Positions 10,167-19,692 of a DNA stretch of 64,000 nucleotides are shown in pieces. The notes beneath the pieces were generated by a model. That model saw nothing but the letters and a program-made list of their open reading frames with translations, ran no database searches and was not told the DNA's origin. The stretch is from Datisca glomerata. Lineage: Eukaryota > Streptophyta > Magnoliopsida > Cucurbitales > Datiscaceae. The position numbers were made by a program, and so were the translations under genes. The stretch spans positions 62,001 to 126,000 of the forward strand of contig QANY01013851.1 of NCBI GenBank assembly GCA_003255025.1, written 5' to 3'. Within the stretch, counting starts at the first letter, position 1; each line of letters opens with the position of its first letter.

Positions 10167-11062
10167 TACTGCAATAGAATGTAAGAAACAAAAATAATTC
10201 AAGGACCTCAAAAGCACTCCCTCACGTGTTTACACTCAAAAGATGGGGGTCACTTGTGTTTAACTCAAAAACAAAAAATAATAATTCACTCATGGTTTTC
10301 CTCACATCACTCTAGCTTATTCTTTCATGTTCTTAGGTGTATCACACTTTTAAAACCATTGAAATAGCTTGTAATGTGTAGAATTTCAAAACTGAAATTT
10401 TTAAAACAAGTTGAACATGAAACAAATTTAGGAAAGTAATGAATTCAGGACTAACAAATTTTGGAAACTAACAAATTTTAGGAAAGTAAAGAAATTAGGA
10501 AAGTAAATAATTTAGGAAAGTATCTAATTTTAGGAAAGTATTGAAGCTAGGAAAGTAAAGAATTTAGTAAAGTAACTAATTTTAGGAAAGTAATGAAGTA
10601 AGGAGAGTAAAGAACTTAGGAAAGTAACTAATTTAGAAAAAAATGAATTTAGGAAAGGGACTAATATAAAAAAAGTAGTGAATTTAATAAAGTAGAAAAT
10701 TTAGGAAAGTATGAATTGAGGAAAGTAAAAAAAATTAGGAAAGTGACCAATTTAGAAAGTAATGAATTTAGAAATAAAGAACTTCGTAGAATTAGAAAAG
10801 TAACAATTTTAGAAACATATATATTCCTAGAATTAGGAAAGTAACTATTTTCGTTCCTTTCTCTTTTTTTTCGAACGAAATTCTCTCTTCTTCTTCTTCT
10901 TCTCTTTTTGACACGTGCATTTTTTTTGCACGAATTTTCTTCTTTTGTTTCTTAAACTACAACTATAAACCCAAAATTGAATTCAAAATAACAAGAAAAA
11001 CACAAGAAATCAGAATTAAAGAAACGGAATTTTAAAGAGATAAAACCTAATCTAGAGCAAAA
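10167..11062 (-). other. Gypsy G1 untranslated leader
   Basis: About 900 bases between the primer-binding site and gag with no long frame. It holds a degenerate 17-bp tandem repeat (10420-10850) and a pyrimidine/purine tract with ttcttcttcttcttc at about 10885. The stretch 10170-10310 (acactcaaaagatggg, gtttacactcaaa) is shared with the gypsy fragment at 13740-13870. Confidence 0.75.
10420..10850 (-). repeat. 17-bp AT-rich tandem repeat in gypsy leader
   Basis: Around 25 imperfect units resembling gaatttaggaaagtaat on the plus strand (TTACTTTCCTAAATTC in element sense). The same repeat is in copy 2 at 48125-48510 with a different number and order of units. In copy 3 only one or two units are left at 50895-50945. 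Confidence 0.85.
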
Positions 11063-11074
11063 GCTTTGATACCA
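11063..11074 (-). other. Primer-binding site, tRNA-iMet type
   Basis: TGGTATCAAAGC on the minus strand, two bases downstream of the LTR end. The other two copies read TGGTATCAGAGC, the standard plant site pairing with the 3' end of initiator tRNA-Met; this copy has one substitution. Confidence 0.88.
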
Positions 11075-11076
11075 AA

Positions 11077-11580
11077 TGATACGGAACCCCTAAGAATAAA
11101 CTTGAGAACCCATTTATGTATAGGGACCCACGAAGCATTAACGTGAAAACCCCAATACCCAATTCGGCAACAACCCCTAAGAAAATGCTAGAAAAACAGA
11201 TTTCTTAGATAGATGAACAAGAACTAGAATAAAGAAAACTTGTTTCTGAATTCCAGTTTCGAAACACTCTACGAGAAGGTGATCAATCTACTTGAATGTT
11301 TCTTAAATCATGTATTCTACTCAAGAACACAAAGATAAAAGCAAAAGAACCTTTTGATTTTTTCTTAAATTAAAATTTCGGACCCTTAAAACATTCTAGC
11401 AAGTCATATTTATAGCCTTTACAAAGGTTTGCTAAAATCCTAAAACTCAAGAATAGGAAACTAACCTAATTATATTTTAAAAAATAATTAAGAATAGATC
11501 AAGCTAAATAAAACTAATGGGCTCTAAATAAAGTAAAATTTCGTTCAGCCCAAGAGGTAATACAAAAAGGACCCATTACA
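11077..11580 (-). mobile_element. LTR of gypsy G1 copy 1 (504 bp)
   Basis: In element sense it starts TGTAATGGGTCC and ends CCGTATCA, with TG...CA ends, and is followed by the primer-binding site. It aligns throughout with 48736-49243 and 50179-50659. Coding sequence for the polyprotein C-terminus lies directly upstream, which is where a 3' LTR should sit, yet a primer-binding site and gag lie downstream, as for a 5' LTR. Confidence 0.87.
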
Positions 11581-11583
11581 TAC

Positions 11584-11870
11584 TTAATTCAACACATTAG
11601 TAACGTTGACTTGAACCAAGTTGTACTGGACTTGTACTGCACTTATCCCAAAGCTTTGATGTCCTTGTAGACCTTCACTAGCTGAATTGACCAAGCCTTG
11701 AAAATGGTGGATTAAAGCTTGTTGAAGCTTCTTAGACTGCGACCTTGTTATCGGTCCTTGAGGCATGCTAATTGGACTAGAAACCTCTTGAACTTGCTCT
11801 TTGCCTTCTTGATTATGCTCATCTTTAAGATGTTGAATCCTTGGAACTTGGTGTGTAGGTTGATCCTTAA
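11584..11870 (-). pseudogene. Gypsy G1 polyprotein C-terminus upstream of LTR
   Basis: Encodes MPQGPITRSQSKKLQQALIH and then HFQGLVNSASEG, the conserved tail of plant Ty3/gypsy pol. It is preceded in the same frame by a Gln/Glu/Lys-rich stretch and stops at the LTR. It begins abruptly at 11870 (TTAAGGATCAACC in element sense), the same breakpoint as in the other two G1 copies, and abuts satellite. Confidence 0.85.
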
Positions 11871-12524
11871 TAGATGAACTTGGCTAAACTTGAATCTTTT
11901 GGGCATGGCATGAACTCGAACTGACTTTTGTCACCCAATATGTGTTTGGGATACTAATTTGGAGTGTTTTGATCATTTTAGGGGCTTCTAGTGCCAAAAA
12001 GACCCTATGGAACGTGAATAGGCTCAAAATACATGAACTTGGCTAAACTTGGATCTTTTGGGCATGACATGTACTCGAACTGGCTTTTGACACCCTATAC
12101 ATGTTTTGGATAAGTGTTTGGTGTGTTGTGGTCCTCTTAGGTGGTTCCAGTACCTTGCGTAGTCAAAAAGATCCAATGGGACGTGTTTTGGCCCAAGCTA
12201 GATGAACAGGCTAAACTTGGATCTTTTGGGCATGACTTGTACTCGAACAGATTTTTGAAACCCAAGACACATTTGGGATAAGAATTTGGAGTGTTGTGAT
12301 CGCTTTATGAGCTTTTAGTGCCATACAGAGTCAAAAAGTCCCAATTAGATGTGTTTTGGCCCAAAATTAGATGAACTTGGCTAATCTTGGATCTTTTGGA
12401 CATGACATGTACTCGAACTGAATTTTGACACCCAATACACGTTTGGGATAAGAATTTGGAGTTTTGTGACTGTTTTAGGTGCTTCTAGTGCCATACAATG
12501 TCGAAAAGACCCAATGGGAGCAAA
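11871..12524 (+). repeat. 169-bp satellite block, about 4 monomers
   Basis: Direct repeats with landmarks tgtactcgaactg, gtttgggataagaatttgg and gcttctagtgccatac recurring at about 169-base spacing. Monomers differ from one another by roughly 10-15%. No gene seen. Confidence 0.93.
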
Positions 12525-12543
12525 TGAGACTACGCTAATTTTT

Positions 12544-13030
12544 AGAGAGACTCTCCCCTCTCTCTAGATTTTTGTTAGTTTTTCCACCTCAGGGTGGAGG
12601 TTCCTCGCCGGCCACGATGGAGAATGTGATGCATTTTCAAGCTGAGGAAGGAAGGAACATGAGGTTGAAGAAAACAAGGAGCTCTACAACACAAGAACTC
12701 CTTCTAAACAATTAGACGTGAAGAAACCTCGGTAAGCTTGGAGGAAGCAATAAATGTGTAGAACCAACCTGGCTTTAAGGGCGGCTTAGATTCAGATAAC
12801 AAAACATCATCTAAGGATCTTTAATCAACCATTAATGAGCCTCAGGGCCTTCGTGTGCAAGCAGTTAATGTTGTCGAAGCATTAGACGTACGACTTAATG
12901 AAGGTGCCATTAAAGCCAAAATCGTTAATGCACCTACCATAGCATTCAAGTTGCCCAAAGTCCAAGCTGGGAAGCTGCAATAATATTAGTATTGTCCAGT
13001 TTGGGCATATACCAAACTCCGTTGAGAATC
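12544..13030 (+). pseudogene. LINE-F 5' UTR and ORF1 N-terminus
   Basis: Starts with the shared LINE 5'-end motif (AGAGAGACTCTCCCCTCTC) and a short UTR, then ATG at 12617 (M-E-N-V-M-H-F-Q-A-E-E-G). The frame breaks early, but further on one frame reads LRVQAVNVVEALDVRLNEG, matching the conserved N-terminal motif of LINE-A (VRALNVAEALDAR) and LINE-E (VRAFNVSEALDAH). It is cut off at about 13030 by another LINE's 3' end. No other copy of this family is in the window; the assignment rests on the motif and the 5' end. Confidence 0.7.
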
Positions 13031-13034
13031 AAAC

Positions 13035-13510
13035 TTTTTTTCCCGATAAATTAAAAGATTGTATTAACCGAAGAAGATACTTACAAATATACAAGGGGCA
13101 AACCCTAGGCAAACAAACAAATCATAGATTAACCCTGGAACAAGCAAAACAGAGATTTGAACCAACTCAACCACCAAAAGGATTACAACAAGAGAAATAA
13201 CAAGAAAGCATTAAGTATAAAAAATAGAAGCATTCAACTCCCAAGCAAGCCGAATGCTTCTGTTCTTTTCAGTCATAGAGAAACCACTAAGACTCCAAAA
13301 TCTACCCCCAATGGCATTAACAATGCAAGCCAAGGCCACTTTCTTGTCTCTCAGCCTGCCTTCAAAAACTCTACTATTTCTTTCTCTCCAAATATGGTAG
13401 ACAAATGTGCAGAACATAAGCTTCAGTAAAAGCCCCGAAAGGTCGCCAATCTTAGATTTCACAAGAAGCCAAGAGATCAACTGATTCCAATTCCTAGGAG
13501 AGGAGATCAA
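13035..13510 (-). pseudogene. LINE-B-related 3' end (zf-RVT tail and 3' UTR)
   Basis: Poly(T) at 13035 marks the 3' end of a minus-strand LINE. The UTR has the family tail (gtattaaccgaagaag, acaaggggcaaaccc). The frame 13211-13510 encodes LISWLLVKSKIGDLSGLLLK and FVYHIWRERNSRVFEGRLRD, a diverged version of the LINE-B C-terminus (FVYHIWRERNNRVFEGKMRD). 5'-truncated; no clear TSD. Confidence 0.87.
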
Positions 13511-13548
13511 TTCAATTCTTGGTCAAAAGAAGAACCAAAAAGGTTTTG

Positions 13549-13590
13549 TAGCGAGAGAAGATCTCCCCTCTCTCTAGAATTCTAGTTTTA
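13549..13590 (+). repeat. Orphan LINE 5'-end motif
   Basis: About 40 bases matching the extreme 5' end of LINE-B (gcgagagaagatctcccctc and the following tctctagaattctag), joined directly to gypsy gag sequence at its 3' side. No LINE coding sequence follows. The preceding 13511-13548 is unassigned. Confidence 0.75.
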
Positions 13591-13986
13591 GTTTCAACCC
13601 GATCAATCCTCTTATGCAATCGTTCTAGGCCCTCTCCTAACATTCTTTTAAATTCACCCACTAACGCCTCCATTTGTAACTTCAGCATACCGCCTTCCGC
13701 CATTCCTCCACTACCATTACTATTTGACATACTTGAAAGAGAATAAGATTAGTAGAAAAAAATGAAGGACCTTACAATCTCTCCCTCACATGTTTACACT
13801 CAAAGTTTGAGGTTCACTCAATTTCTCTCGTGTTTCACTCAAAATATTTGGCTTTTACCCTCTGATTTTCTCACACACTCTTGCCTTTTACCACTCTTAG
13901 TTTTCTCTTTCAGTTCTTGTTAAAACTAATAAACGAATCTAGAATTTTCAAGCAACAACAAAAAGACCTAAACAAATCAAACAAGG
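13591..13986 (-). pseudogene. Gypsy gag N-terminus and leader fragment
   Basis: Start codon at 13728-13730; the protein begins MSNSNGSGGMAEGGMLKLQM and continues EALVGEFKRMLGEGLERLHKRIDRVE, an amphipathic N-terminus like other plant gypsy gags. The leader upstream (13731-13880) has tcacatgtttacactcaaag as in the G1 leader, but the gag differs, so it is a related family. Cut at both ends by LINE sequence. Confidence 0.7.
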
Positions 13987-15170
13987 TTGAATTGGGAGAG
14001 TATCGGGAGAATCTTTGACCGCTTGGGGTTTCCCGATCATTTCTCTAACTGTGTGATGGAGTGTATCTCCTCTCCTTCTTTCTCTATTGTGGTCAATGGG
14101 GAGTTGACTGGCTTCTTCTCTGGTGCTAAAGGGCTTAGACAGGGTGATCCTATCTCTCCCTATCTGTTTGTGTTGGTTATGGAGGTTCTTTCTGGTATTC
14201 TCAAGCATGCTTCTCATCAAGCGGACTTTGGCTATCACTGGAGGTGTAAGGAGCTTGGTATTGTTAACTTGTGCTTTGCTGATGATCTCTTTATCTTCTG
14301 TAAGGTGATATTACTTCTGTTCATCTTATTATGGAGAGCTTAAACTTGTTTGAGGCCATGTCTGGTCTTCAACGTAATCTACAAAAAAGTCAGATTTTCA
14401 TGTCTGGGGTCCATCCTTCCACTTCTCAAGCAATTCTGGACTTGTGCAATTTTAGCATTGGGGAGCTTCCTATGAGATACTTGGGGGTTCCTTTGATTTC
14501 CTCAAAGCTTAGAAAAACAGATTGTATCACCCTAGTAGACCATATCACAGCTAGGGTGAAGTCTTGGGAGTCTAACTACCTTTCTTATGCTGGAAGATTA
14601 CAGCTGGTTAAATCCGTGCTCTATGCTATCTTTCAATACTGGGCTGGCTTATATAAATTCTTCCCAAGAAGATCTTAAATATGATTCAGGTGGTTATTAG
14701 GAATTACTTGTGGAACGCTTCAGCTATAAAGCATTCTGGTGCTAAAGTGGCTTGGAGTGACTTGTGCCTTGATAAGTCCCAAGGAGGTTTGGACCTTAGA
14801 GATCTCTCTCTAGCTAATGAAGTGGCTGTGGCTAAGCATTTCTGGTTCCTGGTCTCTTTGGATAAAGCTTCCCTTTGGAAGGATTGGTGCAAGTTTTTCT
14901 TGATCAAGAAGAGCTCTATCTTCTTGGTTAAGCTTGCCACTAATCCTTCTTGGAGTTGGAGGAAAATTCTGAAAATCAGAGACAAGTTTGCTGGGTATTG
15001 CAAAGCTCTTGTGGGAAATGGTGAGCAGATCTCTCTTCTATTAGACCCTTGGCACCCTTTGGGGGCTCTTTCTCAAAGGTTTGGTCCTAGGATTTACTTT
15101 GGTACAGGTTGGGATTGGACTACCAAGGTCAGCACAGTGATCCAGAATGCAGCTTGGAACTGGCCTATTT
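13987..15170 (+). pseudogene. LINE-B RT fragment
   Basis: Begins inside RT motif sequence (NWESIGRIFDRLGFPDHFSNC) and carries GAKGLRQGDPISPYLFVLVME and the catalytic box VNLCFADDLFIFCK, with both aspartates intact. One missing base at about 14306 shifts the frame; the next frame gives LQKSQIFMSGVHPS and LGVPLISSKLRK, and the third, from 14681, VAWSDLCLDKSQGGLDLRDL and LLLDPWHPLGALSQRFG. It stops at about 15170, where minus-strand LINE-A ORF1 starts. Neither endonuclease nor the 3' end is present. Confidence 0.9.
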
Positions 15171-16542
15171 CTTTCTCCTTTTGCTTGAGCTTAGGGTGTT
15201 CAGAGAAGGAGAAGGGGTGGAAAGCTCTTGGTTCTTGCTCACGTCAGCAAGATTGTCCTCTTCTTCCTCATTTGGGTGCTCAATTGGTTCCTACCTGAGT
15301 GGGGAAGCTTCGACTATGTCTTGGTCTAGCTCTAACGCCAGTTCAAGTCCCACTTCTGTTCTCTTGGATTTAATCTCAATCCAGCAGCCACTGTCATCAT
15401 CCAAAGGGGTCGAGGGAGGTGTGTTTAGGAGAAGTGAGGGAGAGGAGTGCGCTGGGGAGATTGAGGTGGAGCTTGGGTTGGATTGAGGGAGAGATGAGGC
15501 TGTAGCTTGGGAATTAGGATTCTGTGTTGTAGCTTGCTGGATGAAGTCACAATCATGACCATATCACACTTGTTACACTTCTTTGGTAGGCCCTCATACT
15601 CTACAAAAACATCAATTGGATCCTATCCTTCAATACCAAGATCAAATATCAAGATGCTTAAGGATTCTTGACTTGGTTGATATGTCGACACAGATTCTAG
15701 TAAAGTCTGTTTTCACTCATTTTTGCAGTCGAGTGATCCGAGTATAGGGGTTTACCCATTGCACTAGCAATGAAACTTAGAACTTCAGAAGTTCTCAACT
15801 CAAGGGGAACATTCCAAAGTTTCACACAAATGGGGATCTTAGCTAACTTTTCCTTTGTTAATTTGACATTAGGCTCCCAAGGCTGAAGAATAAGAGGTTT
15901 CCCTAACAAATGCCAAGGTCCATCATTAAAGAAATAATCTCTGTCTTCTAAGTTATCAAATTTGAAATAGAAGAGTCATTTGGAAGCTTTAACATCAAGG
16001 AGACCTCTCCATTTCCAAAGCTTCAATCCAATCCTCTTAACCAAGTGTAATGGAGCTGTTTCACCCACAAAAATAACCAACCAAACAAGTCCATTTGGGT
16101 TAAGAATGACTCTATGTTCTTCATAAATCGTAGATTCCTGAAACTCAAGCTCAAATCTACTAGGTTGGTTTCTCTTATCTTTATCATCCCAAGATCCATC
16201 TTTTGGTTGAGCTTTAGATGAAGTTTCACAAAGTTTTTGGTAGATTGTGTTGCTCTTAAAGGTTTGAGAAACACCCTTAGCAGCCTCCTCCTTATTCTTT
16301 AAAGGTTTCAAAGGTTTGAGGAAAGGATATTACTCACATTTTCATCTAAAAGCCTGAGTAAAATCATATAACTCAAGATCTTCAACCACTTGATCATATT
16401 CTGAAAAAATAGAAGACTGAGGTTTACGAGCTGTTGGAGAAGATGAAGATGGCGTGAAGGTGTCCTTTCCATGTTTAGGTGGTAGCATAAGGGTACCTAA
16501 AACATGCTCCAAGGATGTCTTGAGCAAAGGCAGGGTCAAATC
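15171..16542 (-). pseudogene. LINE-A ORF1 central and C-terminal part
   Basis: In minus-strand order: LEHVLGTLMLPPKHGKDTFT (end of the 59-residue repeat), VVEDLELYDFTQAF, DUF4283 (LELEFQESTIYEEHR-type sequence, GETAPLHLVKRIGLKLWKWR, then KIPICVKLWNVPLELRTSEVL and IASAMGKPLYSD), and the Ser/Pro-rich spacer near 15300-15480. Several frameshifts. It is nearly the same sequence as 62850-64000 (shared variants such as KLWKWRGLLDVKASK), so the two derive from one LINE-A subfamily. Ends at the LTR at 16543. Confidence 0.87.
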
Positions 16543-17288
16543 TGATTTGAATCCCACCGACGATTTACGATGAAACCCGATAACAATGATGGTTCAAGAA
16601 CCCCAAGAACGTGAAAGACAAGATTGTTGAGCCTTAACCCGTTATCTAGAAAGATAAGAACTAAGACTATGAAGGATAGAAACGCCACACCAAGAAACCT
16701 AAGGATCACTCAAAAATCAAGGTGATAAGTTTGGTTGTTTGAACACCACAAGACTAACTTGATAAGTTCAAAGAGTTCTTTCAAAAACAAAGAGGACACA
16801 CCTCACAATAACATAAACTTGTTTTCAATATTCATAACATGATTACAAATTTCGTGGGTACCATATTTTATACTTGGAACAACCCTCCAAGAATAGGAAA
16901 AGCAATAATTTTAGCTTTGAAACAACACCAACATTAAAGTAGATAAGTTCCCACGTTTTTAGACCATTTTTGACTACTAATAATAAGTAAATATCACTAA
17001 TTGACTACGAACAATGTATCTAAGCATAACCAATCCAAGCTAGATTCATCCCCCTATTGAATAGCCTTGAAAATAGTCCAATTCATGCCCTTTCATGACC
17101 TTATCTTGATGAACACGTTTTTGTAGGTTCATTATCATTTTCAATTGCTTTTGTATGCTAATAGACTATGAACAATGTATTTAAGCATAACCAATCCAAG
17201 CTAGATTCATCCCCCTATTTCATAGCCTTGAAAATAGTCCAATTCATGCCCTTATCTTGATGAACACTTTTTTGTAGGTTCATTATCA
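16543..17288 (-). mobile_element. LTR of gypsy G3 (about 746 bp)
   Basis: In element sense the right end reads gttatcgggtttcatcg and finishes CAAATCA, aligning with the end of the G2 LTR at 4100-4155. The 5' boundary, TGATAATGAACC, is placed by analogy with TGATGACAAG of G2 and is uncertain by some bases because of the internal duplication. It follows the polyprotein stop by about 20 bases. No primer-binding site follows; LINE-A ORF1 abuts it. Confidence 0.68.
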
Positions 17289-17313
17289 TTTTCAATTGCT
17301 TTTGTATGCTAAT
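17003..17313 (-). repeat. 161-bp tandem duplication across the LTR 5' boundary
   Basis: The sequence beginning gactacgaacaatgtat at 17003 repeats from 17164, including cataaccaatccaagctag and ggttcattatcattttcaat. The two units are about 93% alike and contain the end of the polyprotein, the presumed polypurine region and the first part of U3. Confidence 0.85.
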
Positions 17314-17584
17314 TAGACTCTTCAATGGCCTTGATGACATGGATAAAGCCTTGATTTTCATTTGGACCCACATTGGGCTTTACTTTTCCAGAATCATTCC
17401 AATTCTTTTGAATCAGCCCAATAAGTGCTTTCTTGAAATTTTGGGCTCTAAGTCTTGTAATTGGACCGCCAGGGAGTGATAAAGGATCTTGTGCAAGTTC
17501 TGCTACATTGGCGTGTGTATGCCCAGCCCCACGTCCATTTTCAGCTCCTAGATTTGCATCAGGGCATACCCCAGGAAATACAAA
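17309..17584 (-). pseudogene. Gypsy G3 polyprotein C-terminus
   Basis: Encodes LAQDPLSLPGGPITRLRAQN, then FKKALIGLIQKNW and NQGFIHVIKAIEESN before TAG at 17309-17311. This is the canonical GPITR-RA tail of plant Ty3/gypsy pol and the frame is open throughout the fragment. No start; truncated at about 17584 where a LINE 3' tail remnant begins. Confidence 0.82.
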
Positions 17585-17621
17585 GCTACAAAGCCAAAAG
17601 GTGATAAGCCTAGCTAGCTAA
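17585..17621 (-). repeat. LINE 3' tail remnant
   Basis: Matches the piece at 18645-18695 (ctacaaagccaaaa, gataagcctagctagc). The bases just before it (gggcataccccaggaaatac, 17566-17585) match LINE 3' UTR too. A remnant of a LINE-H-like 3' UTR. Confidence 0.65.
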
Positions 17622-18591
17622 AGCCAAATTTGGATCTTTTAGGCAATACATGTACTCGAACTGATTTTTGAAATCCAATACGCACTTTTTGTAAGAATTT
17701 GGAGTGTTGTCGTTTTAGGTTCTTTTAGTGCCATATGGAGTCAAAACGACCTCTAGTTTACCCAAAAAAAAAGAGTCAAAACGACCCAATGAGACATGTT
17801 TAGGCCCAAACTAGATGAACTTAACTAAATTTATGTCTTTTGGGCATGGCATGCACTCGAATTGACTCTTGACAACCAATACACATTTGGGATGAAAATT
17901 TAAAGTTTAGTGGTCATTTTAGGCGCATCTAGTGCCGTACAAAGTCAAAAAGACCCAACGGGACGTGCCCAAACTAGATGAACTTGGCTAAAGTTGGATC
18001 TTTTGGGTATGATATGTACTCGAACTGACTTTCGGCAACCAATACACGTTTGAGATAAGAATTTGAAGTTTTATGGTCATTTTTAGCGCTTCTAGTGTCA
18101 TACACAGTCAAAAAGACCCAATGGGACGTGTTTAAGCCCAAACTAAACGAACTTGGCTAAACTTGGATCTTTTGAGCATGACATCTACTCGAATTGTGTT
18201 TTGACATTCAATATAGATTTGGGATTAGAATTTAGAGTGCTGTGGTTGTTTTAGGTGCTTCTAGTGCCATATGGAGTCAAAAAGACTCAATGGAATGTGT
18301 TTAGGCCCAAACTAAATGACGTTGGCTAAACTTGGATCATTTGGGCATGACAACATGTATTCGAACTGACTTTTTACACACAATACACATTTTTTTGGTA
18401 AATGTACTTGAACTGACTTTTGACACCCAATACACGTTTGAGGATACGTATTTGATGTTTTGTGGTCGTTTTAGGCTCTTTTAATGTCATATGAAGTCAA
18501 AAAGACCCAATGGGATGTGTATAGGCCCAAACTGATGTACTATGCTATACTTGAATATTTTGGGCATGACATGTACTCGAACTGACTTTTT
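17622..18591 (+). repeat. 169-bp satellite block, about 5.7 monomers
   Basis: Continuous head-to-tail monomers with the landmarks listed for 11871-12524; spacing of the gtactcgaactga landmark is 161-200, mostly 167-170. Small poly(A)-like insertions at 17760 and 18395 resemble LINE tails (acccaaaaaaaaa, tttttttggtaaat). Confidence 0.92.
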
Positions 18592-19150
18592 TTCGGTAAA
18601 CAAAAATATGAATAAATATACAAGGGGAATATCCAAGGATATACAAAGCTACAAAGCCAAAAAAGAGATAAGCCTAGCTAGCTAAAGCCAAAACAATTCT
18701 AAACCCAAAAAAAATAAGCCTACTAAAACTAAACTCATTAAAAAAACAAACCAAACTTCTACATACAAAGAAACAAATCAACATATTCAGCCCCTAAGGA
18801 GGCTAAAAAATGAAAAAGGTTGAGATCCCAAGCAGCTTAAAGAGACACATTAAACTCTGAGGCAAGAACACCCCTAAACAACCAAAGTCTATCCCTAATG
18901 GAGCTCCAGATAACCTGATCAAAATAGCATTATCCTTGATTCTTCCCTGGAAGATTATGAGGTTCCTCTCCATCCAAATATGGTAGATAAAAGCTGTGAA
19001 CAGAAGCTTCAGTTGGAGTGGGGGCTGCTCAAAAAACATTTAGCTAGAAGAGTGTCCCAAATTGACCTTGTGGATTTGCATCCCACAAAAAGGTTCTAAC
19101 AGACTTACACTCACCCACACAAAATACACATGAAGGCCTAGTAGATGTAG
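18592..19150 (-). pseudogene. LINE-H 3' end (zf-RVT tail and 3' UTR)
   Basis: 3' tail at 18592 (tttttttcggtaaacaaaaa on the plus strand), UTR to about 18800, then a frame with LLFTAFIYHIWMERNLIIFQGRIKDN, the conserved end of a plant LINE ORF2. Farther upstream PSCVFCVGECKSVRTFLWD is the cysteine pair of zf-RVT. It lies in satellite; the satellite resumes about 70 bases farther along the monomer, so this looks like an insertion with a small target deletion. Confidence 0.8.
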
Positions 19151-19577
19151 GCATGTTTAGGCTCTTCAAATCCTATACGGAGTCAAAAGGACCCACTGGG
19201 ACTTGTTTAGGCCAAAACTAGATGAACTTGGTGAAACTTGGATCTTTTTTGCATGGCATATACTTGAACTGAATTTTCATACCCAATACACATTTTGGGT
19301 AAGAATTTAAACTGTTGGTGTCATTTTAGGTGCTTTTATGTTATATGGAGTCAAAAAGACTCAATAAGACATGTTTAGGCCCAAACTAGATGAACTTGGC
19401 CAAACTAGATCTTTTGAAATTTTGTGGTCATTTTTGGTGCTTCTAGTCCCATACGGAGTAAAAAAATGCAATGGGACATGTTTAGACCCAAACTATATGA
19501 ACTTGAAAAAACTTGAATCTTTCGGGCATGACATGTCTCGTACTGGCTTTTCACCCAATACACATTTGATATAAGAA
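19151..19577 (+). repeat. 169-bp satellite block, about 2.5 monomers
   Basis: Diverged monomers. The last 16 bases (19562-19577, ACATTTGATATAAGAA) are the left target duplication of the next LINE. Confidence 0.9.
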
Positions 19578-19606
19578 AGGAACTGTGACCCTGGTTTTTG
19601 TTTTTT

Positions 19607-19692
19607 TAGTGAGAGAAACTCTCCCCTCTCTCTAGAATTCTGGTTTTTGTTTTTGCCTCTCCCTCCCTTAGGGGAGGCCACGACCTCTAACA
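19607..19692 (+). promoter_or_regulatory. LINE-B 5' UTR with shared 5'-end motif
   Basis: GTGAGAGAAACTCTCCCCTC at 19609 and the following tctctagaattctgg form the motif found at the 5' end of all LINE types here. GAGAG...CTCTC can pair into short hairpins. L1-type LINEs carry their promoter in the 5' UTR; whether this short UTR contains it is inference. The ORF1 ATG follows a short UTR with acctctaaca directly before it. Confidence 0.6.

Larger units (their letters stand above)
6018..11870 (-). mobile_element. Ty3/gypsy G1 copy 1: pol C-end, LTR, PBS, leader, gag, partial pol
   Basis: On the minus strand the order is: polyprotein C-terminus (11870-11584), LTR (11580-11077), primer-binding site (11074-11063), leader (11062-10167), gag (10166-9001), protease (8098-7192) and RT/RNase H (7191-6018). 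Gag, protease, RT and RNase H in that order with a tRNA-iMet site identify an LTR retrotransposon; the gag and RT motifs fit Ty3/gypsy. Integrase is absent. The element is truncated within RNase H at about 6018 and abuts the LINE-A2 5' end there. A LINE-B piece has inserted at 8117-8996. It is non-functional, with several frameshifts. Confidence 0.88.

Noticed and set aside
11871..12524. Satellite as a decayed coding gene (it holds phrases that recur with regular spacing)
   Set aside because: No frame stays open over a monomer, and copies differ by indels without regard to frame.
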